A stretch of 13,742 bases of DNA from NCBI GenBank assembly GCA_001940645.1, contig MDVS01000074.1, positions 1-13,742 of the forward strand, read 5' to 3'. The notes beneath the pieces were generated by a model, which ran no database searches, was not told the DNA's origin, and worked only from the letters and a program-made list of their open reading frames with translations. The stretch is from Candidatus Heimdallarchaeota archaeon LC_3 (GTDB lineage Archaea; Asgardarchaeota; Heimdallarchaeia; Hodarchaeales; LC-3). Positions within the stretch are counted from its first letter, which is position 1. Every line of letters starts with the position of its first letter. The position numbers and the translations under genes are program-made. This document shows, one piece after another, positions 1-6,829 of this stretch.

Positions 1-405
1 ACCCGATCGAAGATGTTAACTGGATATGGACTCCTGATACAAACTTCTAATCAACCAGCAGGTATAGCACTTAGTTGGGAATCAACCTTTGATAATAAAC
101 CTGTTGGAGAACGTCCAGATATTCATGAGATCTATGCATTACTTATTCTTGTCCAAAAAGCCTTTCCAAATTTGTTTATAACTTCCAATCGAGCTGAACA
201 ATTTAATAGCGTCCACGATCGTGAAATCAATTATAAAGGTTATAGATCTCCTGATAATGCAAATAGACACCTTAAATCGTGGATATTATTTAAATATCAC
301 AGCAAAGGTGTTGAACAATTTCTTTTAAGACAAAAAATGATATTTCCTATGTCTATTATTCAAAATAGCTTTCATTTATCATTAAAAAAAGTTATATTTA
401 AATAA
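1..405 (+). CDS. C-terminal part of a probable DDE transposase (5' end outside window)
   Basis: The reading frame is open from the first base, so the gene probably begins to the left; the first ATG is at 13. About 130 residues are visible. Residues 58-95 (counted from that ATG) run SNRAEQFN...HDREINYKGYRSPDNA..HLKSW, which resembles the region around the catalytic glutamate in rve/IS6-like DDE transposases: an N..E.fN motif, basic residues, a 'GfrSpenA' stretch and then an aromatic-rich helix. The candidate catalytic Glu is E62. No complete DDE triad can be seen. In frame 3 the first 50 bases also read protein-like (..EDVNWIWTPDTNF then stop), so the gene may be frameshifted. The stop is TAA at 403-405, with a second TAA two codons later. 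The family call rests on motif resemblance only; an unrelated hypothetical protein is possible. Confidence 0.4.
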   Translation, partial: TRSKMLTGYGLLIQTSNQPAGIALSWESTFDNKPVGERPDIHEIYALLILVQKAFPNLFITSNRAEQFNSVHDREINYKGYRSPDNANRHLKSWILFKYHSKGVEQFLLRQKMIFPMSIIQNSFHLSLKKVIFK

Positions 406-685
406 GGGTAAATTTATTATCAAAATGACCTTACAACAATTTTCAGAATGTCTCAAAAAACATAAGGTTGTTTTTATTTAAAAATATTTTTGTTCAATAT
501 ACAGAAGCAATATATTTATAAAATCATAAGTTGCTAACTGCATAAAAACAGGGGAAAAACATATTTGCTTAGATAATTATATTTTTTATGATAATAAATA
601 TCGTACAGACTGCATTCTGGTACCAAATTGTGATTACCCAGACTAAATACTTGATCTAACTTGTATTTCTTATTTCAGTTCGATT
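406..685. other. AT-rich intergenic stretch, nothing convincing
   Basis: This gap has no sizeable ORF on either strand and no tRNA-like fold. A T-rich tract near 466-480, just after the first gene, could help terminate transcription. A TATA-like AT stretch lies around 511-522, but no gene follows it at a useful distance. It ends exactly where the direct repeat begins at 686. Confidence 0.4.
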
Positions 686-1131
686 GATCAACCTAATTGA
701 ATTTTCCAATGTCGCTTCTGATAATCATAAAATCCCGTGATTTTTACATTAATACATTGACTAATACATCGTGCTAAAAATATGAATTGCTCTTCATCTT
801 TCACAGACCAATTGAGATACAGGATATTATGTTCAACCCGTGTTCCAAAATTTAAAAGCAATTTACTTAAAAGATTCCACTTTTCTCTTGGTGTCAGCAT
901 ATTAGGAAAAAAATTGGTCTCTGTTTCCTTTTTTGTTTGTCCATGGATATGAAATAGAAATTTCTTTATGTTTTAGTCCCCAATAATTTGAAAATTGAAG
1001 TAAATATTATCGTTAAGTTATCCAGTATTGTTAGTAGTTACTCCATCCGGCATAGGACAACCAGGATCAGAACAATCCAATAATTCAATAACTAATTCAA
1101 AATCATATGTATTGACCACAGTTTTTTCTTC
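686..1131. repeat. 446-bp direct repeat, copy 1 (partner at 5125-5570)
   Basis: The segment aligns without net gaps to 5125-5570 at a constant offset of 4439. I count 22 mismatches by hand, about 95% identity. Homology begins at GATCAACC, two bases outside the stop codon of the 70-residue gene, and ends inside the secreted-peptide gene just after TTTTTTCTTC. It contains all of the 688-900 gene, the 117-bp spacer and the 3' half of the 1018-1242 gene. No terminal inverted repeats are visible, so it looks like a duplicated gene pair rather than an insertion sequence. Confidence 0.95.
688..900 (-). CDS. Hypothetical 70-residue protein, duplicated (copy 1)
   Basis: The gene starts at ATG 900 and encodes a small soluble protein with no signal peptide or membrane segment. 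Predicted order is an N-terminal helix (REKWNLLSKLLLNF), strands around VEHNILYLNW, a helix (DEEQFIFLARCISQC), and strands VKITGFYDY and HWKIQLG. I do not recognise the family. A nearly identical copy lies at 5127-5339. The copies differ at 10 bases, of which 6 are silent and 4 change residues (S12C, H24Y, A43T, Q61H); that excess of silent change argues it is a real, selected gene. It lies 117 bp downstream of the secreted-peptide gene on the same strand, so the two may be cotranscribed. No clear Shine-Dalgarno site precedes the ATG. Confidence 0.65.
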   Translation of the reverse strand: MLTPREKWNLLSKLLLNFGTRVEHNILYLNWSVKDEEQFIFLARCISQCINVKITGFYDYQKRHWKIQLG

Positions 1132-1242
1132 AAAGCTATCATCAGCGACTGAAAATCCTATGCCGACAACTAAAGATAGAGTTACTATAAGTAGGAGCAG
1201 AGATAAGGTACTTTTATTTTTTATTTTTACCACCAATCCCAT
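1018..1242 (-). CDS. Short secreted or membrane-anchored acidic peptide
   Basis: Starting from the ATG at 1242 the product has 74 residues. The frame can be extended to a TTG at 1287, but that adds residues ahead of a good signal sequence, so the ATG is preferred. Residues 5-10 are basic (KIKNK), followed by a hydrophobic core (STLSLLLLIVTLSLVVGIGF) and a likely Sec signal-peptidase site after SVA, leaving an acidic mature peptide of roughly 40 residues. Two cysteines in DCSDPGC could form a disulfide. The 3' half is repeated at 5457-5570, where the start and signal peptide are missing. It shares a 97-bp divergent region with the regulator starting at 1340. Function is not recognised. Confidence 0.6.
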   Translation of the reverse strand: MGLVVKIKNKSTLSLLLLIVTLSLVVGIGFSVADDSFEEKTVVNTYDFELVIELLDCSDPGCPMPDGVTTNNTG

Positions 1243-1339
1243 TAAAACATATTCCTGTCCTAAAGCAATCTGTCCTTGGACTACCAATATTACAAAATTT
1301 TTTGAATCTCAGAATATTTATGAACAAGTGGGTGGATTC

Positions 1340-2812
1340 ATGGAAAATCAGACTGTATTAGAGAATAAAGCAAACAATGATCAAGAAATGATTGAATACA
1401 TTAAAAATGCCTATTTTAGTTCAAAGCAATTCTTTTCTTTACACAAATATGACAAGTTAATTGATCATTCAAAAAAACGACGACAATATCTAAGAGATAT
1501 GAGCAAGGATTTCTTCAACAAATTTGCAGATCATGAATGGGTCCTAAATGACGAACGCGCAAAAAAATATCTGAGAAAACACAGTTTCGTAGCAATAAGA
1601 TATAGAAATGGTGGTTTCGAATTTCCTCAGTCTTTTACTAAATATATGGATCAGACTGTTGATGTTAATTGTTTTCCGTATACTGAAGTAAATTTGGACG
1701 ATTTAGATGTATACATTAAAAATTTCAACTCTGATAACTTAAATGCCTTCTTTTCAGGTTTTTATAGGATAGTAAAGCAAATAATTATACCCGTTCGCGC
1801 AAGAGAAGAGCAGGTCTTACGTATATTAACTGATTTGGATTTTCTCCGCAAAAAATCAGATGGAAGCTATAGGACAACACCTCCAAGTCAAACAGAACTG
1901 ATGAACATATTAGGAAATGATCAAAAAAGAACTAAAACACTAGAGCGGTCAAAAATTTTTCTCCGAAAATACTTCATTTGTAATGTGGATAGCATCACGG
2001 TCAATAGCTCAAAATTTGGATTTTATTATTTAGCAATAGAAGAAAAAGACGTAATAGTGACAAATGAAATCAAAAAATATCTTATTTGGAAGATTCCTAT
2101 GGTAGATGGTCTGCTTTATATATTCAGCATACCTATTGGATCAATTTCAGATCTGCTTGAACCTTATGAATATGTACCTTTACAAGAATTGCATTGGAAC
2201 GTTGATTTGACCCAATATGATAGGAAAGATTTATGGAAAGATTTTAAATATCATTCATATGCTGATTATACCTCAAAGCATGTTAATTGGGATTTAACGA
2301 CACCTTTAAAGCCTGATTTGACAACAAAAGAGATTAAAATATTAAAAAATCTAACTGAGGTAAATCATTTGACTTTGAGCCAGATGGATGAGTTATCTGA
2401 TGAAGTAGACCAAAAAATCATTCATCGACTTTTACAACAATGGGGAAAAGAAGGAGCTTTTCAATATTACCCTCGATTAAACCATATTGGGTTGGATTAC
2501 AGACTAGGTCTCAAATTAGATATTAAAAATGAAGAACTATTTAAACAAACAATCATGGGTCTATTATCTTTTCCAATAGTCGATATTTATACAAACAACG
2601 AATTAGGTTATGGAGTAGGTTCAATAAATATTCCTCACCAAAAAATTAGGTCAATTTTAGACAGTGTTGTCATGTTTAATGAAATTTATCCTGAAGAGAA
2701 GTTTATTCTTCAAGATCTGACAAAAACTGCTAAAATTACCAGATGTCAGCCGTTATATGGATTGGAATTTGAAATGAAGAATGGTCTCGCATATTTGATA
2801 AATGAAAATTAG
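1340..2812 (+). CDS. Double HTH protein with Lrp/AsnC-like C-terminal half
   Basis: The product is 490 residues from the ATG at 1340. The frame is open upstream to a TTG at 1028, but that part overlaps the opposite-strand peptide gene and is not protein-like; GGTGG at 1331-1335 supports the chosen start. Residues 1-150 are a charged N-terminal region of unknown fold. Residues 157-212 look like one helix-turn-helix unit, followed by a strand-rich segment to about 285. Residues 328-378 form a second winged-helix-like unit, then NHIGLDYRLGLKLDI (381-395) and a strand-helix domain to about 460, as in Lrp/AsnC regulators. No membrane segments are present. It probably binds DNA, perhaps as an internally duplicated Lrp-type regulator; this rests on pattern, not on a database match. 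The stop is TAG. Confidence 0.7.
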   Translation: MENQTVLENKANNDQEMIEYIKNAYFSSKQFFSLHKYDKLIDHSKKRRQYLRDMSKDFFNKFADHEWVLNDERAKKYLRKHSFVAIRYRNGGFEFPQSFTKYMDQTVDVNCFPYTEVNLDDLDVYIKNFNSDNLNAFFSGFYRIVKQIIIPVRAREEQVLRILTDLDFLRKKSDGSYRTTPPSQTELMNILGNDQKRTKTLERSKIFLRKYFICNVDSITVNSSKFGFYYLAIEEKDVIVTNEIKKYLIWKIPMVDGLLYIFSIPIGSISDLLEPYEYVPLQELHWNVDLTQYDRKDLWKDFKYHSYADYTSKHVNWDLTTPLKPDLTTKEIKILKNLTEVNHLTLSQMDELSDEVDQKIIHRLLQQWGKEGAFQYYPRLNHIGLDYRLGLKLDIKNEELFKQTIMGLLSFPIVDIYTNNELGYGVGSINIPHQKIRSILDSVVMFNEIYPEEKFILQDLTKTAKITRCQPLYGLEFEMKNGLAYLINEN

Positions 2813-2997
2813 AGAATTCAGAATATCATTGTACAGCAGTTAGTATCTAATCGAAAATTACAATTATATAATAAATTGAATTGAGTTTCGTAACAAAAAG
2901 CAAAATCAATACATATTAAATTTTGCAGACCTGAAAGTGGGGTAATATTATGTAGTTGAAATTATTAAATTATGAATAACGAATTTCTAACCAAGTG
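2813..2997. other. Short AT-rich intergenic gap
   Basis: No gene is visible. The frame of the upstream gene stays open for about 25 codons after its TAG, but that stretch has no recognisable protein character. No clear TATA box is positioned for the next start. Confidence 0.3.
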
Positions 2998-3714
2998 ATG
3001 ATTATGACATTCCTAAAATTTCAAGAAAAACCTAAAGGTTCAAAAGTATATTATGTATATGAATACAGATCATATAGGGAAAAAAGAGAGAAAAATTCTT
3101 CAGATTACGGTAAAGTACGACATGCATTAGTAGCTTATCATGGTAGGGTAGATCGTGCATTGGAAAAGCTAATTCCCCAAATTAACGATTTTTCATCAGC
3201 AACAAGGGAAAAATTAGTCCATTACACGAAATTAAGCCGAAGACCAGGAAACAAGGATTTAGAAGGATCTCTTTTAGGAAGAAAATTTACTTTACTTGAA
3301 TTACAATTCTTGACATTATTTGTCCCTCCTAGAAAAATAATGGTCGATAAAATTGAGAAAAGTATAAAAGTATCTGCAAAAGACCTTTCAGAAATTATAA
3401 GTAAGATAGAAGATATTCCATCAATCGAAGTTATGAGTTATTTAAACCAAATTGAGAAGTCAAACAAATATAAGATAATTATTAAAGATGGTATCCCATT
3501 CTGCAAGTTCTCTGACCAATTATATTTTTCTAACTTTATATTATCTAAATAGTCCTATTACAAAAACCCTCTGAAATCAGAAGACATTGTAATTAAAACA
3601 GGATTATCTTTGAGAAGTGTCCGATATGGAATGAAATTACTAATGGAATCAGAAAAGATAACGAAATATCCAGATTTGAGGGATTTACGATCCTTTTATT
3701 ATTCAATTGTATGA
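2998..3714 (+). pseudogene. Winged-helix-like protein split by an in-frame TAG at 3550-3552
   Basis: The first ORF (ATG 2998, with an alternative ATG at 3004 and GTG at 2995) gives 184 residues. Its N-terminus, VYYVYEYRSYREKRE...GKVRHALVAYHGRVDRALEKL, resembles the strand-rich start seen in some transposases and DNA-binding proteins. The middle (KVSAKDLSEIISKIEDIPSIEVMSYL...) looks like a helix-turn-helix. After TAG the same frame continues for 53 more codons to TGA at 3712-3714 and encodes a convincing winged helix (SEDIVIKTGLSLRSVRYGMK, then a wing and YPDLRDLRSFYYS). The simplest reading is one gene broken by a nonsense mutation. Readthrough or TAG decoded as an amino acid are alternatives. 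The tail has no usable start codon of its own. Exact function is unknown. Confidence 0.6.
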
Positions 3715-3742
3715 AAGAAGCTTTTCTCTTAATTAAAATATG

Positions 3743-4045
3743 CTACATTGGAAAATGAGTAATAAAGGTAATAACATATTCAATATTCCCAAGAGAGAAT
3801 TGAATACCTTTTTTGAGAAAAAAATCAAGTATAAATCCTAAGGAAAAATTAGATTTATGCTCTTGGATAGTAATGAATAAACAACCAGCAATAATTTCGT
3901 ATTTATTACAGGATTTAAGAGATCCATACCAATCCAAGATAAAATTAGTCTTATCAATACAATAGGGGGGAAGTTCGATGTCCTGAATAAGATCACGAAA
4001 AGATTTTTTAGTAGTATCAAAAGAATTGTCGTAAAGTTGAAGCAT
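3743..4045 (-). CDS. Small protein resembling one TFIIB/cyclin fold
   Basis: The product has 100 residues from the ATG at 4045; the frame extends four codons to a TTG at 4057. The segment SFRDLIQDIELPPYCIDKTN, then YEIIAGCLFITIQ and a following helix, matches the order of one cyclin repeat in archaeal TFB/TFIIB proteins (an 'L.LP' turn, a helix, then 'aiaAacLyia'). There is only one repeat and no N-terminal zinc ribbon, whereas a complete TFB has a ribbon and two repeats over about 300 residues. It could be a TFB relic, a solitary cyclin-fold regulator or a chance resemblance. It converges with the broken winged-helix gene, leaving 28 bp between their ends. Confidence 0.5.
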   Translation of the reverse strand: MLQLYDNSFDTTKKSFRDLIQDIELPPYCIDKTNFILDWYGSLKSCNKYEIIAGCLFITIQEHKSNFSLGFILDFFLKKGIQFSLGNIEYVITFITHFPM

Positions 4046-4369
4046 GATTATTACCAAAGATAATTAACTATACTACTATGAAAGTTGGGAGTTTAAATAC
4101 TTTCAGATTTACTTCACTACCTTTTCTAACCAATAATAGACGTAATATAGTGCTACACCAATAAATTAACGGAATTGAGCTAAAAGCTGCCAGAAATAGT
4201 TTCTACTTTACAATTCGAAGCAGAATTGAATGATTTGGAAATTGAAAAAACAATAAGAAATGATAGTATTTTTGTAAGTGAATTGAAAATGTTAAATATA
4301 ATATTATTTATAATATACTAACAGAAGAAAATCGAAAGATTTAAAAGAAGAAGAAGTTATAATATTATT
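4046..4369. other. AT-rich intergenic region with possible gene debris
   Basis: No intact gene is visible. On the plus strand around 4220-4300 a short open stretch reads like coding sequence (LNDLEIEKTIRNDSIFVSEL) but has no start and no recognisable partner. It may be a remnant or chance. Confidence 0.25.
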
Positions 4370-4465
4370 AGCACCAATTCAAGGATTTTTAGGAATCCAC
4401 TAAGCAAAATATGTAGTTTGACTCCCCTCCAAACTAATATTAGCTTTTCTTTTAGAATTGGTGCT
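4370..4465. ncRNA. Candidate structured small RNA or MITE-like element
   Basis: AGCACCAATTC (4370-4380) and its perfect reverse complement (4455-4465) enclose a 74-base interior with two further perfect stems: GGATT/AATCC (4383-4387 and 4394-4398) around a 6-base loop, and TAGTTTG/CAAACTA (4414-4420 and 4430-4436) around the C-rich loop ACTCCCCTC. Nested stems and a C-rich loop stand out in this AT-rich setting. On the plus strand a pyrimidine-rich tract (CTCTTTTCCCCTC) follows, which would suit archaeal termination. The strand is not certain. A short inverted-repeat transposable relic is the main alternative. Confidence 0.4.
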
Positions 4466-4494
4466 CTTTTCCCCTCTGAAATAATTGAATTTCT

Positions 4495-4713
4495 CTACAT
4501 TAAAACTAAGAGTGAAAACACTATAAAGAAAAATAATAAAAAGAAATAACCCAGATCGTCTTTTTCATTATGATAATCGACAAATTCCTGGTATTTATTA
4601 TTCAAATAGGAGGAAAAAATTTGTAAGAATGGGATCGTAAGGGATAAAATAATGAGGATAGAGAAACCAATGATTAAAATAAATGACCAATAATCCTGAG
4701 CAAAAGAATTCAT
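4495..4713 (-). CDS. Small membrane protein with two predicted transmembrane segments
   Basis: The product has 72 residues from the ATG at 4713 (a TTG one codon upstream is less likely) to a TAG. There are two strongly hydrophobic stretches, residues 10-33 (WSFILIIGFSILIILSLTIP) and 54-72 (LGYFFLLFFFIVFSLLVLM), joined by a polar loop of about 20 residues (SSYLNNKYQEFVDYHNEKDD). The loop should be exposed on one side of the membrane with both termini on the other. It begins 26 bp downstream of the frameshifted gene at 4740-5044 on the same strand, so the two probably form one unit. The family is not recognised. Confidence 0.55.
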   Translation of the reverse strand: MNSFAQDYWSFILIIGFSILIILSLTIPFLQIFSSYLNNKYQEFVDYHNEKDDLGYFFLLFFFIVFSLLVLM

Positions 4714-4739
4714 CAAAATATCACAACAATCTTGATTTA

Positions 4740-5044
4740 TTAACTCATAATTATAAAATTTTCTGGATTTTTACCGTCTTTGATCTCTTCATAGATAGCT
4801 TCGGTAATATAATTCACATGCCACTTATTTGTAGTCTTATTGAAGTAAATTAGCAAGTATTTCTGCTCAAAATGATCAAAGGACAAGAATAGATTGCTGT
4901 TAGAGAATTTACCATAAAAAAAAGAGAAAAAGAAATGAACGATGAGAAAAATAAGAAATATTTTAGATATTCTGAATTCATCTCTTTAATAAGTAATTTA
5001 TGTATTTTTCCAGACAAATTCTTATAAAATTTTCTTTCAGACAT
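4740..5044 (-). pseudogene. Membrane-anchored small protein, frameshifted at an A8/T8 run
   Basis: The ATG at 5044 opens a frame of 64 residues: a basic N-terminus (SERKFYKNLSGKIHKLLIKE), a membrane segment (YLKYFLFFSSFISFSLFF) and then an implausible tail. Just past the run of eight A (plus strand 4916-4923) the alternative frame carries about 57 convincing codons (FDHFEQKYLLIYFN..., WHVNYITEAIYEEIKDG...) to TAA at 4740-4742. Adding one T to the run would join the two parts into a protein of about 101 residues: one N-terminal membrane segment and a soluble domain. The cause may be real decay, a sequencing or assembly slip at the homopolymer, or slippage during expression. The small membrane-protein gene follows directly. 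The product is not recognised. Confidence 0.6.
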
Positions 5045-5126
5045 TATTTTTAGCCTTAAAATGATATTAAGATTATTACTTTATTTAATTAAATCTTGAA
5101 AATATTCCTGTCACTAATTTTGTAGA

Positions 5127-5339
5127 TCAACCTAATTGAATTTTCCAATGTCTCTTATGATAATCATAAAATCCTGTTATTTTTACATTAATACATTGAC
5201 TGATACATCGTGTTAAAAATATGAATTGCTCTTCATCTTTCACTGACCAATTGAGATACAGGATATTATATTCAACCCGTGTTCCAAAATTTAAAAGCAA
5301 TTTACATAAAAGATTCCACTTTTCTCTTGGTGTTAGCAT
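5127..5339 (-). CDS. Hypothetical 70-residue protein, duplicated (copy 2)
   Basis: This is the intact second copy of the 688-900 gene, starting at ATG 5339, with four residue differences (C12, Y24, T43, H61). The frame is fully preserved although the neighbouring peptide gene in this copy has lost its 5' end. It therefore appears able to persist on its own, with any promoter lying in the conserved 117-bp upstream spacer or beyond. It runs toward the two small membrane-protein genes downstream on the same strand (stop at 5127, next start at 5044). Function is unknown. Confidence 0.6.
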   Translation of the reverse strand: MLTPREKWNLLCKLLLNFGTRVEYNILYLNWSVKDEEQFIFLTRCISQCINVKITGFYDYHKRHWKIQLG

Positions 5340-5456
5340 ATTAGGAAAAAAAATGGTCTCTGTTTCTTTTTTTACATGTCCATGGATTTGAAATAGAAAT
5401 TTCTTTATGTTTTAGTCCCCAATAATTTGAAAATTGAAGTAATTATTATAGTTAAG

Positions 5457-5570
5457 TTATCCAGTATTGTTAGAAGATACTCCATCCGGCATAGGACAAC
5501 CAGGATCAGAACAATCTAATAATTCAATAATTAATTCAAAATCATATGTATTGACCACAGTTTTTTCTTC
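5457..5570 (-). pseudogene. 5'-truncated copy of the secreted-peptide gene
   Basis: The last 37 codons of the peptide gene are present and open to TAA at 5457-5459, including the DCSDPGC motif. The signal peptide and start are absent because homology stops at 5570, so the peptide can no longer be exported in its original form. Changes relative to copy 1 are mild (V to I, two T to S), which suggests the truncation is fairly recent or occurred with the duplication. Confidence 0.7.
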
Positions 5571-5605
5571 GTAATATCGATATTTTGAATATTAATCTTT
5601 TTATC

Positions 5606-5998
5606 ATGGAATTCATTTTACTTCATATTTTCATTTTAATTTGTTATTTGGGAACTTTATTACTTTTAGAATTTCTGATAAATAAAAATTTACATTCAAA
5701 AATCCTTAAAGCCGTCGTAATAATTGTATATTTTATTTCTTTTATTATAATAATCTTTAATACTCAGTTGCTTAAATTTTTTGAAGAAGCAGGATCAATT
5801 CAAATTTCAGGTGTTATAACTTCTTCTCAAATTTTTATATTCATCTTTTTTGTTCATGTAATAATTTTCTATCTTATAAGATCGAATGATCGATCTCCGT
5901 CACCTTATACAAATCAATCTACTACTCTTTTTTGTGGGAATTGTGGTTATTCAAACCAAAATATGGATTATTGTGGCAAATACGGATATAAAATATGA
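5606..5998 (+). CDS. Membrane protein with a degenerate C-terminal zinc ribbon
   Basis: The product has 130 residues from the ATG at 5606; an upstream TTG at 5585 is in frame but lies within a palindromic AT stretch. Three predicted membrane segments cover about residues 3-24, 36-52 and 75-91. A cytosolic or external tail ends in CGNCGYSNQNMDYCGKYGYKI-like sequence: C110 and C113 form a first knuckle, and C123 has Y126 where the fourth cysteine of a zinc ribbon is expected. The codon TAC differs from TGC by one base, so the loss looks like a single G-to-A change. The gene starts 35 bp after the truncated end of repeat copy 2. The exact family is unknown; small zinc-ribbon membrane proteins are common in archaea. 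Confidence 0.6.
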   Translation: MEFILLHIFILICYLGTLLLLEFLINKNLHSKILKAVVIIVYFISFIIIIFNTQLLKFFEEAGSIQISGVITSSQIFIFIFFVHVIIFYLIRSNDRSPSPYTNQSTTLFCGNCGYSNQNMDYCGKYGYKI

Positions 5999-6030
5999 AG
6001 ACATTAAACTGATGAATTAAAACAGCAAAT

Positions 6031-6038
6031 CTTTAAAT
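6031..6038 (+). promoter_or_regulatory. TATA-like box of the 6062 gene
   Basis: CTTTAAAT lies centred about 27 bases upstream of the ATG at 6062. In archaea transcription starts roughly 25 bases after the box, which would place the RNA start at or just before the start codon and give a leaderless message. This fits the absence of a GGTGA site there. Confidence 0.4.
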
Positions 6039-6061
6039 GGACTTTGAATTAGAGAGAAATT

Positions 6062-6763
6062 ATGGAAGAATTAAATTCAATCCTTGAACGGGCTAAAGAA
6101 TTTCTAACCGATTTAGAAGTTGAATACAATAATAACTTAAAAAATGAGGTGATAACTACTCGTGCAAAGAATATTACAAATGATTTCTTTGCTAAATTAA
6201 AATCTGCATTAGACCATAAAATGTATATGATTTGGGAAAAATACTGCAAATCAGGATTATCTCAAACTGAAATTGACAAAATACGTGTTTATTACCCAAT
6301 TACCAACGATGAAAATAGTTTTCGGTCAACACTTGGTAGATCCAAAATGAATTCAATCGAATCCTCAAATAATAAGATCTACGAATATATCTTAGATACT
6401 CAACCATTTCGCAATCAGAACAATATGTGGCTAAAAACACTGTCTCAGATCGCAAATGAGGGTAAACATGTCAAACTCTCTACTCAAAAACGAAAGGAAG
6501 ATAAGAGGATTACAGTATCAAGAGGAAGCGGGTCGGTATCATACGGACCAGGAGTTAAATTCGGTAGTGGGGTAAGTGTAATGGGTGCTAAGATGAATCC
6601 TAATACACAACGCATCAATCCAACACCAGGTGTTACTGAAAACATAGAGAGATTGGTCTCTTTTGTATTGGAGGATCATAGTGTAAATGCATTAGGATTT
6701 GCAAAGGATTCGTTTGAAAAAATTACAAAAATTATACGAGATCTCTCTAATTTAATGATATAA
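6062..6763 (+). CDS. Hypothetical protein, possibly HEPN-like
   Basis: The product has 233 residues from the ATG at 6062. It is soluble and mainly helical at the N-terminus: residues 1-61 form long charged helices ending in LKSALDHKMYMIWEKY, and residues 127-140 read LSQIANEGKHVKLS. This pairing of an 'ALDH' helix with a later 'L..ia..gKH..L' motif is seen in a widespread group of uncharacterised proteins whose fold recalls HEPN domains. Residues 150-172 are a glycine/serine-rich strand segment (SRGSGSVSYGPGVKFGSGVS). The C-terminus is helical again. No catalytic R-X4-6-H motif is certain. It converges with the membrane-protein gene at 6830, which may be a functional neighbour, but the genes are on opposite strands. 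The family call is tentative. Confidence 0.65.
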   Translation: MEELNSILERAKEFLTDLEVEYNNNLKNEVITTRAKNITNDFFAKLKSALDHKMYMIWEKYCKSGLSQTEIDKIRVYYPITNDENSFRSTLGRSKMNSIESSNNKIYEYILDTQPFRNQNNMWLKTLSQIANEGKHVKLSTQKRKEDKRITVSRGSGSVSYGPGVKFGSGVSVMGAKMNPNTQRINPTPGVTENIERLVSFVLEDHSVNALGFAKDSFEKITKIIRDLSNLMI

Positions 6764-6829
6764 TTTTCGATATTAATTATTATAGAACTATTTGATCCAA
6801 AAGAACAAGATGTGATGTCCCAAAATGGG

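Larger units (their letters stand above)
5125..5570. repeat. 446-bp direct repeat, copy 2 (partner at 686-1131)
   Basis: This is the second copy of the duplicated unit, in the same orientation as copy 1. It ends inside the peptide gene at 5570; beyond that point the sequence is unrelated to copy 1. Recombination between the copies could delete the intervening 4.4 kb. Confidence 0.95.

Noticed and set aside
406..685. Possible intrinsic terminator after the first gene
   Set aside because: The pairing arms are short and imperfect; only a T-rich tract is clear.
1028..1339. N-terminal extension of the 490-residue gene from a TTG at 1028
   Set aside because: It overlaps the opposite-strand peptide gene, its sequence lacks protein character, and the ATG at 1340 has a GGTGG site upstream.
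3838..4020. 60-residue minus ORF inside the cyclin-like gene
   Set aside because: Shadow of the gene in another frame; no independent start signal.
2810..4497. General reassignment of TAG as a sense codon
   Set aside because: Frames also stay open after TAG at 2812 and 4495, but a similar run follows a TAA at 6763. Only the 3552 extension looks like a real domain.
6049..6249. 66-residue minus ORF opposite the HEPN-like gene
   Set aside because: Antisense shadow of a more convincing plus-strand gene.
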